A stretch of DNA of 30,022 bases from a virus, in the IMG/VR virus record IMGVR_UViG_3300019487_000735, positions 1-30,022 of that record. One strand, given 5' to 3'. Positions 22,606-29,936 of this stretch are shown one piece after another (position 1 is the stretch's first letter; the number at the start of each line of letters is the position of its first letter). The notes under the pieces are model-generated. The model saw nothing but the letters and a program-made list of their open reading frames with translations. It made no database searches and was not told where the DNA came from. The position numbers and the translations under genes were made by a program.

Positions 22606-23125
22606 AATTATTCTCCTTCTTTTCTGTTTTCTGTTCACTAGGGGTAATTGTCATTCTAACATTATTTTCAAGAATTGCTCCGTTTTGCAACAAAACATAA
22701 TTTGCCCCTTCTCTAATTCCTGCTACGAAAGCTCTAACAATAGATACTTGTCCAAGTGTCAAGATATCATTTGGTCCTTGCACAGTAAAATGAAGGCTTA
22801 ACGTAGTAAAAGCCAAAGACATTAATGGCCGATATTCTGCTGGTACGACACTAACAAACTCTTGTATTAATTCTCCTGTTATAACAGAATCGTTATTATT
22901 CAATATAGGCATAATATCTATATCTATAACAGCAACTATTTTGGCTGCATTTAAAGATTGTTTTACCGTATCATCTTTGTCTAGTGTAAGGATTGCTGTT
23001 GATGTGGTAGTTTTTGCAACTTCAAAAACTATTTTTTGCCTATCTTCTGGTGTTAAATCTTTAGGAACTAGAATTCCACAACCAGATAACATAAAACTAG
23101 TCAACATCAAAATTATTGATTTCAT
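22589..23125 (-). CDS. Predicted lipoprotein (178 residues)
   Basis: The N-terminus MKSIILMLTSFMLSGCGIL is a clear lipoprotein signal: two-residue basic start, hydrophobic core, and lipobox L-S-G-C with the acylated Cys at 16. The mature part has a Thr/Asp region, long helices (QEFVSVVPAEYRPLMSLAFT) and an acidic-basic tail. It has no known domain that I recognise. Its ATG lies 29 bases inside the end of the membrane-protein gene before it, so the two are likely co-expressed; a pair of inner-membrane and lipoprotein genes recalls phage lysis cassettes (spanins), but size and sequence do not prove it. Confidence 0.75.
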   Translation of the reverse strand: MKSIILMLTSFMLSGCGILVPKDLTPEDRQKIVFEVAKTTTSTAILTLDKDDTVKQSLNAAKIVAVIDIDIMPILNNNDSVITGELIQEFVSVVPAEYRPLMSLAFTTLSLHFTVQGPNDILTLGQVSIVRAFVAGIREGANYVLLQNGAILENNVRMTITPSEQKTEKKENNYDRAN

Positions 23126-23552
23126 CTTCAGGATCCTCCCTTATTATAGGAAAATTTCCATGGAAAGAATTAATACTTAAAGTAGACATACCCAAATGTG
23201 CCTCTATTCTGTCTTTTACGTCCTCTTCTGTTAATATTATACCGTGACTCTTCATGTCTTTTATTATATATTCACATGCTTTGCTCAATTTATGATTTCC
23301 TAAAATATCTCCAGATACGCCAGATTGTGAAATGCCAACAGGTTTAAAAGCTTTAAACTCTTCTTGTTCTGCATATGAACATCCGCCTAAAACCGAAGAA
23401 TTAATCATTTCTTGTATTTTAGACTGACTAATGACTTCTATTAGATTATTAAAGTTATTTAATACTGGCAAAATCTTTAAATAAAGAATAATAAACATTA
23501 TAACAAAAGATAATGCTGAACCTAAGATAATATAATTTAACATGTTACTCAT
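23097..23552 (-). CDS. Single-pass membrane protein, possibly LLH-type holin
   Basis: A 151-residue protein with one N-terminal membrane span (YIILGSALSFVIMFIILYL), then an amphipathic region (NNFNNLIEVISQSKIQEMIN) and a soluble part. CSYAEQEEF, GNHKLSKACEYIIKDMKSHG and TEEDVKDRIEAHLGM follow in an order that recalls phage holins of the LLH group (AEQ ... KKxxAxxYI ... IExxV). The assignment is from general pattern memory and is weak. AAAGG stands 7 bases before the ATG. The lipoprotein gene that follows overlaps it. Confidence 0.45.
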   Translation of the reverse strand: MSNMLNYIILGSALSFVIMFIILYLKILPVLNNFNNLIEVISQSKIQEMINSSVLGGCSYAEQEEFKAFKPVGISQSGVSGDILGNHKLSKACEYIIKDMKSHGIILTEEDVKDRIEAHLGMSTLSINSFHGNFPIIREDPEDEINNFDVD

Positions 23553-23554
23553 TG

Positions 23555-24211
23555 TTAAGCCTTTTTCTTTCGCTTAGAATTAAGTTTTTCTATCAAAAAA
23601 GCTGCATCTGATTTAGTAAGTTTGGCCACATCGTCAAATTTCTTTTCTAAAATTTCATTCATTTCTTCTATTGTGAAATTAAGTTCTCCCATAAACTTTG
23701 TCTCAATCAATACCTTTTGTGCTTGTTCTATTGGAGAATTGTCAATTTGTTTTTTCTCGGAAGATGCAAGTTCTTCCTTTGAGCAAAACTCCACTCCCAA
23801 TATATTTCTTAACGCCCTTGCACTAGCCCTTGTTTCAGAAACGGTAGTAGTATATTGTTCAAATCCTCTCATTGAATTATCTACTCTACAATCAGCAACA
23901 GAAGTCCAGTTGTATGTTGCTTCTTGCAAAGCTCGATTTAATGAAGTATGAATCAAATAATTTACTTGTGTAATACAACACCAGTTATTTTCCTTGGTCG
24001 GATTATTAACCACAGTAGCCTTGTAAAAACTTATTGTAAATAAATCTTTCGTAACTCTCAATAGAGCAGAATGTTTTACAAACAATCCTCCATCTTCGCC
24101 AAGCACAAAATCAGAAATATTAAAATAATCTCCAACTTTGTAAGTATTACCATTTAATGGATAAAAATTACCATTCTTAGCAACTTCATACGCCTGTTGT
24201 TTTGTTTCCAT
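23555..24211 (-). CDS. Hypothetical protein, possible single-strand-annealing/Erf-type recombinase
   Basis: A 218-residue protein not firmly recognised. The centre reads YTTTVSETRASARALRNILG followed by VEFCSKEELASSE; the motif E-T-R-A-x-x-R-A-L-R-x-x-L-G is reminiscent of phage annealing proteins and related Rad52/Erf-like families. A basic tail (LNSKRKKKA) and a helical HTH-like part (NFTIEEMNEILEKKFDDVAK) follow. AAGGA stands 6 bases before the ATG. If correct it would work with the RecA and RecB-like nuclease in this window; otherwise it is a conserved phage protein of unknown role. Confidence 0.5.
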   Translation of the reverse strand: METKQQAYEVAKNGNFYPLNGNTYKVGDYFNISDFVLGEDGGLFVKHSALLRVTKDLFTISFYKATVVNNPTKENNWCCITQVNYLIHTSLNRALQEATYNWTSVADCRVDNSMRGFEQYTTTVSETRASARALRNILGVEFCSKEELASSEKKQIDNSPIEQAQKVLIETKFMGELNFTIEEMNEILEKKFDDVAKLTKSDAAFLIEKLNSKRKKKA

Positions 24212-24213
24212 TA

Positions 24214-25170
24214 TTATTCCTTATTATATTTTTCTGCGAAATTAAAACAACTTTCCATTTCTAACTTAGATAAACAATAAGAACCTTTATGTCTTATTCC
24301 TATAGACGCTCCCTTACTAGCCGCAACAACTGCATTTTTAATATCTATTCCATAATATAAAGATAATCCTAAAATAGAACAGCAAGTGTCACCTAGTCCA
24401 GTAATGTCGACAACATATTTTTGATCTGTTAATGCAGGATAAAAGAATATTTCTTCTGCATCTCTATACACCTTCATTCCGTCCTTCCCCAGTGTATTAA
24501 CCAAATATGTTTCGTCAAGTTCATCGGACAAAAATTTTGCGTCATGGTTCGTAATTTTAACTTCTATTGAATTCGGCTTTATTATACTGATATTTTTTAT
24601 CTTATAATAAGTTGGCCTTTTTGGATCTAAAATTGTTGGTATTTTTTTTGCATAACAATAATGTGCCACGTTTTGTATCATTTGGTCTGTAAGACATCCC
24701 TTTGAATAGTCTGACATTATGACGCAGCCAACGTTGTTATTGTTTATTATACCTATTATTTTATTAATCCATTCTGACTCTATTTGTTTATTTGGCGGAT
24801 CAGCATTTTCGTTGTCTATTCTAACGACCTGTTGATTGCCAGCCCAAATTCTTTCTTTGACAGATATTGAACTTATAATGCCAAAATCAAGTGGTTCAAC
24901 CTTTACATTTTCCTTATCACACATCGATAAAAAAATTTCATTGTAATTATTATTCACAGGAGGAACAAATGACTTGTATGCCAAAATACATTTAATTCCT
25001 GTTCTAGATATATGGGCAGATACATTTGCTGCCCCACCAAGAGATGTTACAATATCTTTATCATGAATATTAACTATGGGAACTGGGCTTTCTGGACTAA
25101 TTCGATGGCACTGTCCGAAAAAATGCCGATCAACCATCACATCTCCAAGGACAAGAATACTTCGACTCAT
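24214..25170 (-). CDS. hldA: HldE kinase-domain protein (D-glycero-beta-D-manno-heptose-7-phosphate kinase)
   Basis: A 318-residue PfkB-family kinase matching the N-terminal half of HldE/RfaE. SILVLGDVMVDRHFFGQCHR then ISPESPVPIV is the family signature, followed by SLGGAANVSAHISRTG, KERIWAGNQQVVRID (sugar-phosphate binding), TILDPKR, and DITGLGDTCCSILGLSL with the catalytic Asp in GxGD. It would phosphorylate heptose 7-phosphate at C1. I use the ATG at 25170; a TTG at 25191 is possible. The nucleotidyltransferase half of HldE is a separate gene just upstream, as in organisms with HldA and HldC. Confidence 0.88.
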   Translation of the reverse strand: MSRSILVLGDVMVDRHFFGQCHRISPESPVPIVNIHDKDIVTSLGGAANVSAHISRTGIKCILAYKSFVPPVNNNYNEIFLSMCDKENVKVEPLDFGIISSISVKERIWAGNQQVVRIDNENADPPNKQIESEWINKIIGIINNNNVGCVIMSDYSKGCLTDQMIQNVAHYCYAKKIPTILDPKRPTYYKIKNISIIKPNSIEVKITNHDAKFLSDELDETYLVNTLGKDGMKVYRDAEEIFFYPALTDQKYVVDITGLGDTCCSILGLSLYYGIDIKNAVVAASKGASIGIRHKGSYCLSKLEMESCFNFAEKYNKE

Positions 25171-25203
25171 ATTATATATACTTCTGGCCAAACTAAACTA
25201 AAT

Positions 25204-25650
25204 TCAATCATATTTTGATTCTCTTATTTCTTTAAATATTTTAGAAACGGATTCTGGTCTATTGATTTTATCTATAAACTCAATTTCATCAGCAAAACCA
25301 TATCCTGGAATTTCTTCTTTTTTTAGATCTTTAAGTTCGTCGCTGTGGAAAACTATTAATTTGGCATTTTGTCCAAATTCTTGATGTAGTCTATTTTCTT
25401 TAAAGTTTTTAATCCAAGAGTGCTCAGATGGACCGCTATAATAGCCAACCTCATCTACTCCTTTAATATGGCTAAGAATATACAACCTATCTTTTAGTTT
25501 TATAGGACAAACCTTTTTTTTCTTTAAAATATATTCATCGTCATTATTAAGGATGATAAGATGTGAGCATTTTTTCTTAGCCTCTTGAATGCACCAAATA
25601 TGTCCAGCATGCAAACTGAGGAAAACTCCAGATTTAATGCCCACTAACAT
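25204..25650 (-). CDS. hldC: HldE nucleotidyltransferase-domain protein (ADP-heptose synthase-like)
   Basis: A 148-residue cytidylyltransferase-fold protein. SGVFLSLHAGHIWCIQEAKK contains the H-x-G-H nucleotide-binding motif in the form found in RfaE/HldE (GxFDxLHxGH). KLKDRLYILSHIKGVDEVGY matches the ER-x-x-x-L-x-x-x-x-x-VD-x-V segment. By neighbourhood it would add AMP to heptose 1-phosphate to give ADP-heptose. The usual Asp after 'GxF' is replaced by Leu-Ser here, so specificity might differ from the classic enzyme. Overlaps the GT2 gene by 17 bases; the kinase gene follows after 33 bases. Confidence 0.8.
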   Translation of the reverse strand: MLVGIKSGVFLSLHAGHIWCIQEAKKKCSHLIILNNDDEYILKKKKVCPIKLKDRLYILSHIKGVDEVGYYSGPSEHSWIKNFKENRLHQEFGQNAKLIVFHSDELKDLKKEEIPGYGFADEIEFIDKINRPESVSKIFKEIRESKYD

Positions 25651-26719
25651 AATAGTCTTCTAAATTTTTCATAAAGTTATCGATTGAACTCCACTCAAAA
25701 TCATCTACGTAACTAGGAGCATCTTTAACATTTTCTAAAATCCATTTTTCATGCTCCATCGTATTTCTAGTTTCTCCATTTATTATAGAAAAACTATCTT
25801 TTAGTAACTTTCCCCATTTAAAATTTATATTTCTATCTATTTGTTTCACTGGACATTCTATTTTATCAAAATATCTTTTATTATCCTCATTTAGGGGATT
25901 ACTTCTACATTCTGCTGGATGATATAAATGGATAGAACAAAAATTCTTGTTTTGCCCATCATAAAACCTAAGTCCTTGAGCTAAAAATCTTTCTCTAATA
26001 GAGTCATCCTCGCATCTATATCTAAAACCTCTAACGTAAATCTCGTCATAGGCACCCATATTAAGTACATTTTCTCTTTTAACAGCCCAAGTCCATAAAG
26101 TATTGTTAATTCCGTGAGGAATTTTAAAATGAGAATATGTATGTAATATTTTATTTCCAATATTGGCCATAGAAATTATTGACTTATTTATTATTTCTGC
26201 TTTTGGGTCAAACATACAGGCACAAAGTGCTGACTTAGAGCTGTCAACTACATAACCACGATTTATTATATTGCTTGGCTTATTTTTAGTAACTTGACCA
26301 TTTAAATATTCTAATCTATTTTCTACAGTGCCAATATCTTTATTTATAATAACCTTGAAATTGCTATCATCTATAAATGGATTCAACATGCCAAAAACAA
26401 TATTTTCTCCAGGGAAATGATCTATGTCTATCATGGCTATTATTTGCCCTTCACACATTCTTAATAATACATTTCTTGGATATGCTGCGTTTATAAACCT
26501 GCCAATTGGTAAATAGACATATTTTAAATTTATGTATTGCGCCAAAGTTCTACATAGATCTATTGTGTCGTCTGTTGAACCTCCATCGGCTATAAGAACT
26601 TCAAAAGTATGATCTGGAAATACCGCCTTATTAAGTGTTAGTCTAGATAATATGGCCGCAACTCTTTCTTTTCTGCCAGGAGCACATGGAACTATAACAC
26701 TTAAAAGTGGTTTACTCAT
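25634..26719 (-). CDS. Family 2 glycosyltransferase
   Basis: A 361-residue GT-A enzyme. The start LLSVIVPCAPGRKERVAAIL, then FEVLIADGGSTDDTIDL (nucleotide-sugar Asp of GT2) and IIAMIDIDHFPGENIVF with the D-x-D metal motif identify family GT2. The C-terminal half contains conserved aromatic and acidic residues but no extra domain I recognise. GAGG precedes the ATG and the start overlaps the signal peptidase stop by 1 base (TAATG). Co-location with HldA/HldC-like genes suggests a glycan-building cluster; the sugar used is unknown. Confidence 0.85.
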   Translation of the reverse strand: MSKPLLSVIVPCAPGRKERVAAILSRLTLNKAVFPDHTFEVLIADGGSTDDTIDLCRTLAQYINLKYVYLPIGRFINAAYPRNVLLRMCEGQIIAMIDIDHFPGENIVFGMLNPFIDDSNFKVIINKDIGTVENRLEYLNGQVTKNKPSNIINRGYVVDSSKSALCACMFDPKAEIINKSIISMANIGNKILHTYSHFKIPHGINNTLWTWAVKRENVLNMGAYDEIYVRGFRYRCEDDSIRERFLAQGLRFYDGQNKNFCSIHLYHPAECRSNPLNEDNKRYFDKIECPVKQIDRNINFKWGKLLKDSFSIINGETRNTMEHEKWILENVKDAPSYVDDFEWSSIDNFMKNLEDYYVSGH

Positions 26720-27324
26720 TAATTCCTCAGTATAACTAATGGCCTAATTCTAAATAGTAATTTGGCTTCTATTTTTTCTTTTATTACTGGGCCAAAATTT
26801 CTACAATCGTAAGACATTGGCCTATTGTCACCCATCATAAAATATTCATTTTCTTCAAGTTTCCAAAATTTACTAGTTTCATTTTCTGGTAATTTAGTTT
26901 CATAATTTATTATGTTACTATTACTCTCTGGAATTGTATTGACAAATACTCTGCCATTTGATATTAGTACAAAGTCTCCTGGAATACCTATAACTCTTTT
27001 TATAAGATATATATAAGACGATAGTCTGTCATTTCCTGTAAAACAAACTATATCTCCTCTTTCAATTTTCTCAAACTTAAGTTGCACAAGTATTCTGTCA
27101 CCATTCATTATAGATGGGAACATGCTAGGGCCAACTACTTTGGAAATTTTAGGGTCATATATCTTTTTTAAGACCAAAATGGGCAGTATACAAACTAACA
27201 CTAAGAAAAAGAAACTTATTACAAAAGAAGTAATAGATAAATTCTTTTTTTCTATCATGTAAGGTAAATTTCCCCATTTGGGAACTGAAAATTTCTTTGT
27301 GTTTTTGCCTAATTTATTTTTCAT
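26719..27324 (-). CDS. lepB: Type I signal peptidase
   Basis: A 201-residue membrane-anchored S26 serine protease. One membrane segment at about 31-53 (ITSFVISFFFLVLVCILPIL), then the catalytic motifs: VVGPSMFPSI with Ser67 as nucleophile, YLIKRVIGIPGD with Lys109 as general base, and MMGDNRPMSYDCRNFGPV, box E. All residues required for catalysis are present. Such enzymes cut signal peptides of exported proteins. Rare in phages; possible roles include processing of exported phage proteins. AAGGA stands 8 bases before the ATG. Confidence 0.92.
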   Translation of the reverse strand: MKNKLGKNTKKFSVPKWGNLPYMIEKKNLSITSFVISFFFLVLVCILPILVLKKIYDPKISKVVGPSMFPSIMNGDRILVQLKFEKIERGDIVCFTGNDRLSSYIYLIKRVIGIPGDFVLISNGRVFVNTIPESNSNIINYETKLPENETSKFWKLEENEYFMMGDNRPMSYDCRNFGPVIKEKIEAKLLFRIRPLVILRN

Positions 27325-27355
27325 AATATAAATCCTTCATTTTATTTTTATCATT

Positions 27356-27496
27356 TTATTTAAAAGTTACAGTATTTGTAATAACCCCTGATTTATGTAC
27401 TTTTACAAAGCGTAAGCAGTTACTACAGAACCAATATTTGGTACTGTAGAAGTTTTTAAAACCACTCGTATTGCATATTGGACATTTAATAGGCAT
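27356..27496 (-). CDS. Small zinc-ribbon protein (46 residues)
   Basis: A short frame of 46 codons starting at ATG 27496 and ending TAA at 27358-27356. The peptide starts MPIKCPICNTSGFKNFYSTK and continues YWFCSNCLRFVKV: two C-x2-C pairs 15 residues apart form a classical zinc ribbon. It overlaps the preceding zinc-ribbon gene by 11 bases and lies 31 bases before the signal peptidase gene. Its motif integrity and placement support a real gene; function unknown, possibly nucleic-acid binding. Confidence 0.7.
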   Translation of the reverse strand: MPIKCPICNTSGFKNFYSTKYWFCSNCLRFVKVHKSGVITNTVTFK

Positions 27497-27704
27497 AATA
27501 TATTCCTGTCGTTGCACATTTATGGCAATGTGGATTTGGTGAACGACTTAATAATCCTATAAATTCCTGTTTACATTTGCAGCAAGTTAACATTGATGGA
27601 ATATTATCAAGAATCTGCATGTTGGACCATTTAGTTGGCGGCATCAGATAACCTGTAGGTGCTATTCTTAAATAGTCTTCATTAATAGACATATTTTGTA
27701 TCAA
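27486..27704 (-). CDS. Small zinc-ribbon protein (72 residues)
   Basis: The protein reads MSINEDYLRIAPTGYLMPPT, then a helix, and a C-terminal CCKCKQEFIG ... NPHCHKCATTG with two C-x2-C pairs, a zinc ribbon. The start is uncertain: TTG at 27704 has AGGA 7 bases upstream and overlaps the preceding stop (TTGA), while ATG at 27692 gives 68 residues. It precedes the other zinc-ribbon gene, with which it overlaps by 11 bases, and follows the lipoprotein gene. Function unknown. Confidence 0.65.
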   Translation of the reverse strand: MIQNMSINEDYLRIAPTGYLMPPTKWSNMQILDNIPSMLTCCKCKQEFIGLLSRSPNPHCHKCATTGIYYAY

Positions 27705-28168
27705 AATCTTATCCTATACATAAACATAAGGTCAGTTTCTAGGTCTGAATTTAAAGAACTTCTTAAAGAAAAATTGTCAATGGTTAATTTTGCCTTTATT
27801 TTGTTTCCATTTATACCGATATCTAGATCAACAAGATCTTTGTGTTCCGAAAAACTATTTTTATTATCTTTTTCAACGCTGTTAATCAAGAATCTTAGAT
27901 GCCCTCTATTATCTATAAAAAAACTGTCAAATTTTATCATTTTTAATCTAATGTTTCTGGACCGATAATTTCTTATTTGGCTTAATCTTTTTTGATATAA
28001 GTCATACGACATACTAAAATCTTGTTCAAATTCATCCTTCACAATAGATCTAGAAAAAGAGATAATCTCTTTGTTTATTTGATAAGTTATAAAGTCATGC
28101 AAAGCACTATTATTGATCTCTATAGATGAACATGAAGTAAGTAAAAACAATAGAAAAAATTTCTTTAT
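27701..28168 (-). CDS. Predicted lipoprotein with probable AUA start codon
   Basis: A lipoprotein of 155 residues if it begins at ATA 28168-28166. From there the peptide reads (M)KKFFLLFLLTSCSSIEIN, a textbook lipoprotein signal with lipobox L-T-S-C. AAGGAG stands 6 bases before the ATA; no ATG, GTG or TTG occurs in frame between this site and the TGA further upstream. The first standard start, TTG at 28150, would leave only six residues before the Cys, too short for export, and no ribosome site. The mature part has an Asn-rich and charged helical region (KDEFEQDFSMSYDLYQKRLS) and strand-rich end. No known family. It overlaps the glycosyltransferase gene before it by 4 bases. Confidence 0.7.
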   Translation of the reverse strand: MKKFFLLFLLTSCSSIEINNSALHDFITYQINKEIISFSRSIVKDEFEQDFSMSYDLYQKRLSQIRNYRSRNIRLKMIKFDSFFIDNRGHLRFLINSVEKDNKNSFSEHKDLVDLDIGINGNKIKAKLTIDNFSLRSSLNSDLETDLMFMYRIRF

Positions 28169-28959
28169 TTTATACTCCTTACTATATCAAATAGAGCCTG
28201 AGTTTCTGGATGATTTACATCTAAGTCTTTAAAGTTATTTCCGTTGCCACACATAGCAATACAATGCTTGCCCCATTCAAGATTAAAATAATGATTAACT
28301 AGAGTATGCGAATGAAAATGTATAATAGTAGGCTTTCTAATAGCGCAACTATAGTAACCCAAAATACCATCTTGGGAAATAGTAAGGGCCGCATTGTTTA
28401 TGCAGCTAATTGCATCAATTATATTGTCAGTGCCTGTGTGATTTAATACATTGTCTAGTTTAAAACACTCTTCGTATTCAGAATCTTTTGACAATAATTC
28501 TGGGCTCAATAAAACTACATATCTATCATTAAAGGTTTTTGCTAAATTTTCTACAACTAGTCTATCTACCGATCTTCTTGTTGAATCATTTAATCTACCA
28601 GATAATAGATTTATAACAATATGAGGCTTGTGCCCAAAGGTTTTATATTTATTGCCAATTTTATTAGTTAAATAAGGACTTGTCAAATTAACTATTTTAG
28701 TGTCAACGTACAATCTTTTCTCTGTGCCTATTAACTCTTGTGAATTTTTTTCTGGTGTATCACAAATAATACACTGCGATTGAGCTAACGGTAAGGTTTC
28801 CTCCATAATTGATTCTATTGGAGCTTTGTGCTGTTCATGTTTTTCAAAATGTTTCCAGTCAATATTTACAGGATTAATATTAGATTTTTGTAATTTAATA
28901 GCACAAATTAAACTATCCCCAACTCCTCCGGCACTTGTGACAAGAATTTTTCCGTTCAT
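28165..28959 (-). CDS. GT9-like glycosyltransferase (GT-B fold)
   Basis: A 264-residue protein resembling heptosyltransferase-type GT-B enzymes. The N-terminal MNGKILVTSAGGVGDSLICA is the glycine-rich first strand and turn of the fold. The C-terminal part GTDNIIDAISCINNAALTIS followed by QDGILGYYSCAIRKPTIIHF resembles the GT9 donor-binding stretch (xxISxDxGxxHxAxxxxxPxIxxF), with Tyr in place of the His. It is shorter than typical GT9 enzymes (about 320-350). Its ATG overlaps the preceding glycosyltransferase stop by 4 bases, so the pair acts together. Sugar and acceptor unknown. Confidence 0.65.
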   Translation of the reverse strand: MNGKILVTSAGGVGDSLICAIKLQKSNINPVNIDWKHFEKHEQHKAPIESIMEETLPLAQSQCIICDTPEKNSQELIGTEKRLYVDTKIVNLTSPYLTNKIGNKYKTFGHKPHIVINLLSGRLNDSTRRSVDRLVVENLAKTFNDRYVVLLSPELLSKDSEYEECFKLDNVLNHTGTDNIIDAISCINNAALTISQDGILGYYSCAIRKPTIIHFHSHTLVNHYFNLEWGKHCIAMCGNGNNFKDLDVNHPETQALFDIVRSIK

Positions 28960-29870
28960 ATAATAAGACTTTCTTTATTAGAGATTATATATTGCCGCCA
29001 ATCGTCTTTAATGTCGGATAATATATCTAGCACAACTCCATTATACGGCCGAAGTCTATTGTTATTTCCTTCGCAAAATCCAGTACCAAAATAAGGCGGA
29101 ATATTACTATTATTTTTATAGGCTAAATTTTCATTGAATGGATATAAAAGGTATACATTATTCCACCACAAAATATGCGAAGGCCTTTTAAAGGACAGTA
29201 TTTTATCTCTTAAAAGCTTTGGGTGTTTCATATAACTTAAATGATACATATTAGAATGTTCTTCGTCTATAAAAACACTATGATCTTTTGTTAAATCTTT
29301 ATTAACGTTTGGATGGAAAAAATGTTGGCTTGCAGTATAATAAGATCCTGGAATCCACCTTAAAAATCTTCCTTCATGACTACTAGGAAAATACAACTTC
29401 ATTGAATATGCAAATTGAAACTCTCCTATTTTTACATGATTAATATGTTCATTTTTACTAATTAACTCAGTAATATCAAAAAAACATTCCGGCTTCCAAA
29501 ATTCATCTGTGTCTAATTGGAATATACAATCTCCGTTCTGTATATTTGAAATTTTGAGCATCTCATTTTTTACTATTGCTTCAAAACTTTCCCTGTTAGG
29601 AATATTAAAACTTTCTCTAAAGTCCTTGGAGATCAGCTTACATTTGCCTTTGTGATCTTTTTCTTTTATAAACCTTTTTATTTCATTTAATGTATTGTCT
29701 GTCGAATGTGCTGGCTGATCATTGAAAACAGAAACAGTTCCCTCAAAAATTATAAACTCATCTATTAAATCATACAAATGAGATAAAGACTTATAAATCA
29801 AAAGTTCTTCATCGTAACACATTGCAAGACAAATTGTTTTCATGGCATAAGAAAAAATAGGCGGTTTCAC
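28956..29870 (-). CDS. GT17/GT2-like glycosyltransferase
   Basis: A 304-residue GT-A type protein. KTICLAMCYDEELLIYKSLS and LIDEFIIFEGTVSVFN give the N-terminal pattern of the Glyco_transf_17 and related group, followed by NGDCIFQLDTDEFWKPECFF, a D-x-D-E metal-binding motif. The C-terminal half has repeated HLSYMKHPKLLRDKI-type basic and aromatic elements. The most likely start is GTG at 29870 because AGGA stands 8 bases upstream; the in-frame ATG at 29843 has no ribosome site. Role: sugar transfer to an unknown acceptor. Confidence 0.75.
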   Translation of the reverse strand: MKPPIFSYAMKTICLAMCYDEELLIYKSLSHLYDLIDEFIIFEGTVSVFNDQPAHSTDNTLNEIKRFIKEKDHKGKCKLISKDFRESFNIPNRESFEAIVKNEMLKISNIQNGDCIFQLDTDEFWKPECFFDITELISKNEHINHVKIGEFQFAYSMKLYFPSSHEGRFLRWIPGSYYTASQHFFHPNVNKDLTKDHSVFIDEEHSNMYHLSYMKHPKLLRDKILSFKRPSHILWWNNVYLLYPFNENLAYKNNSNIPPYFGTGFCEGNNNRLRPYNGVVLDILSDIKDDWRQYIISNKESLII

Positions 29871-29936
29871 TATTGCTATCCTATCTTGACACTAGGCTAG
29901 CTGTATAATTACTCCCGCCTATTATATTAATCTAAA

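Noticed and set aside
29886-29909. Plus-strand TTGACA and TATAAT resembling a sigma-70 promoter
   Set aside because: The spacer is only 12 bases, far from the usual 16-18, and no plus-strand gene follows within the window. A promoter serving a gene beyond 30022 cannot be excluded.
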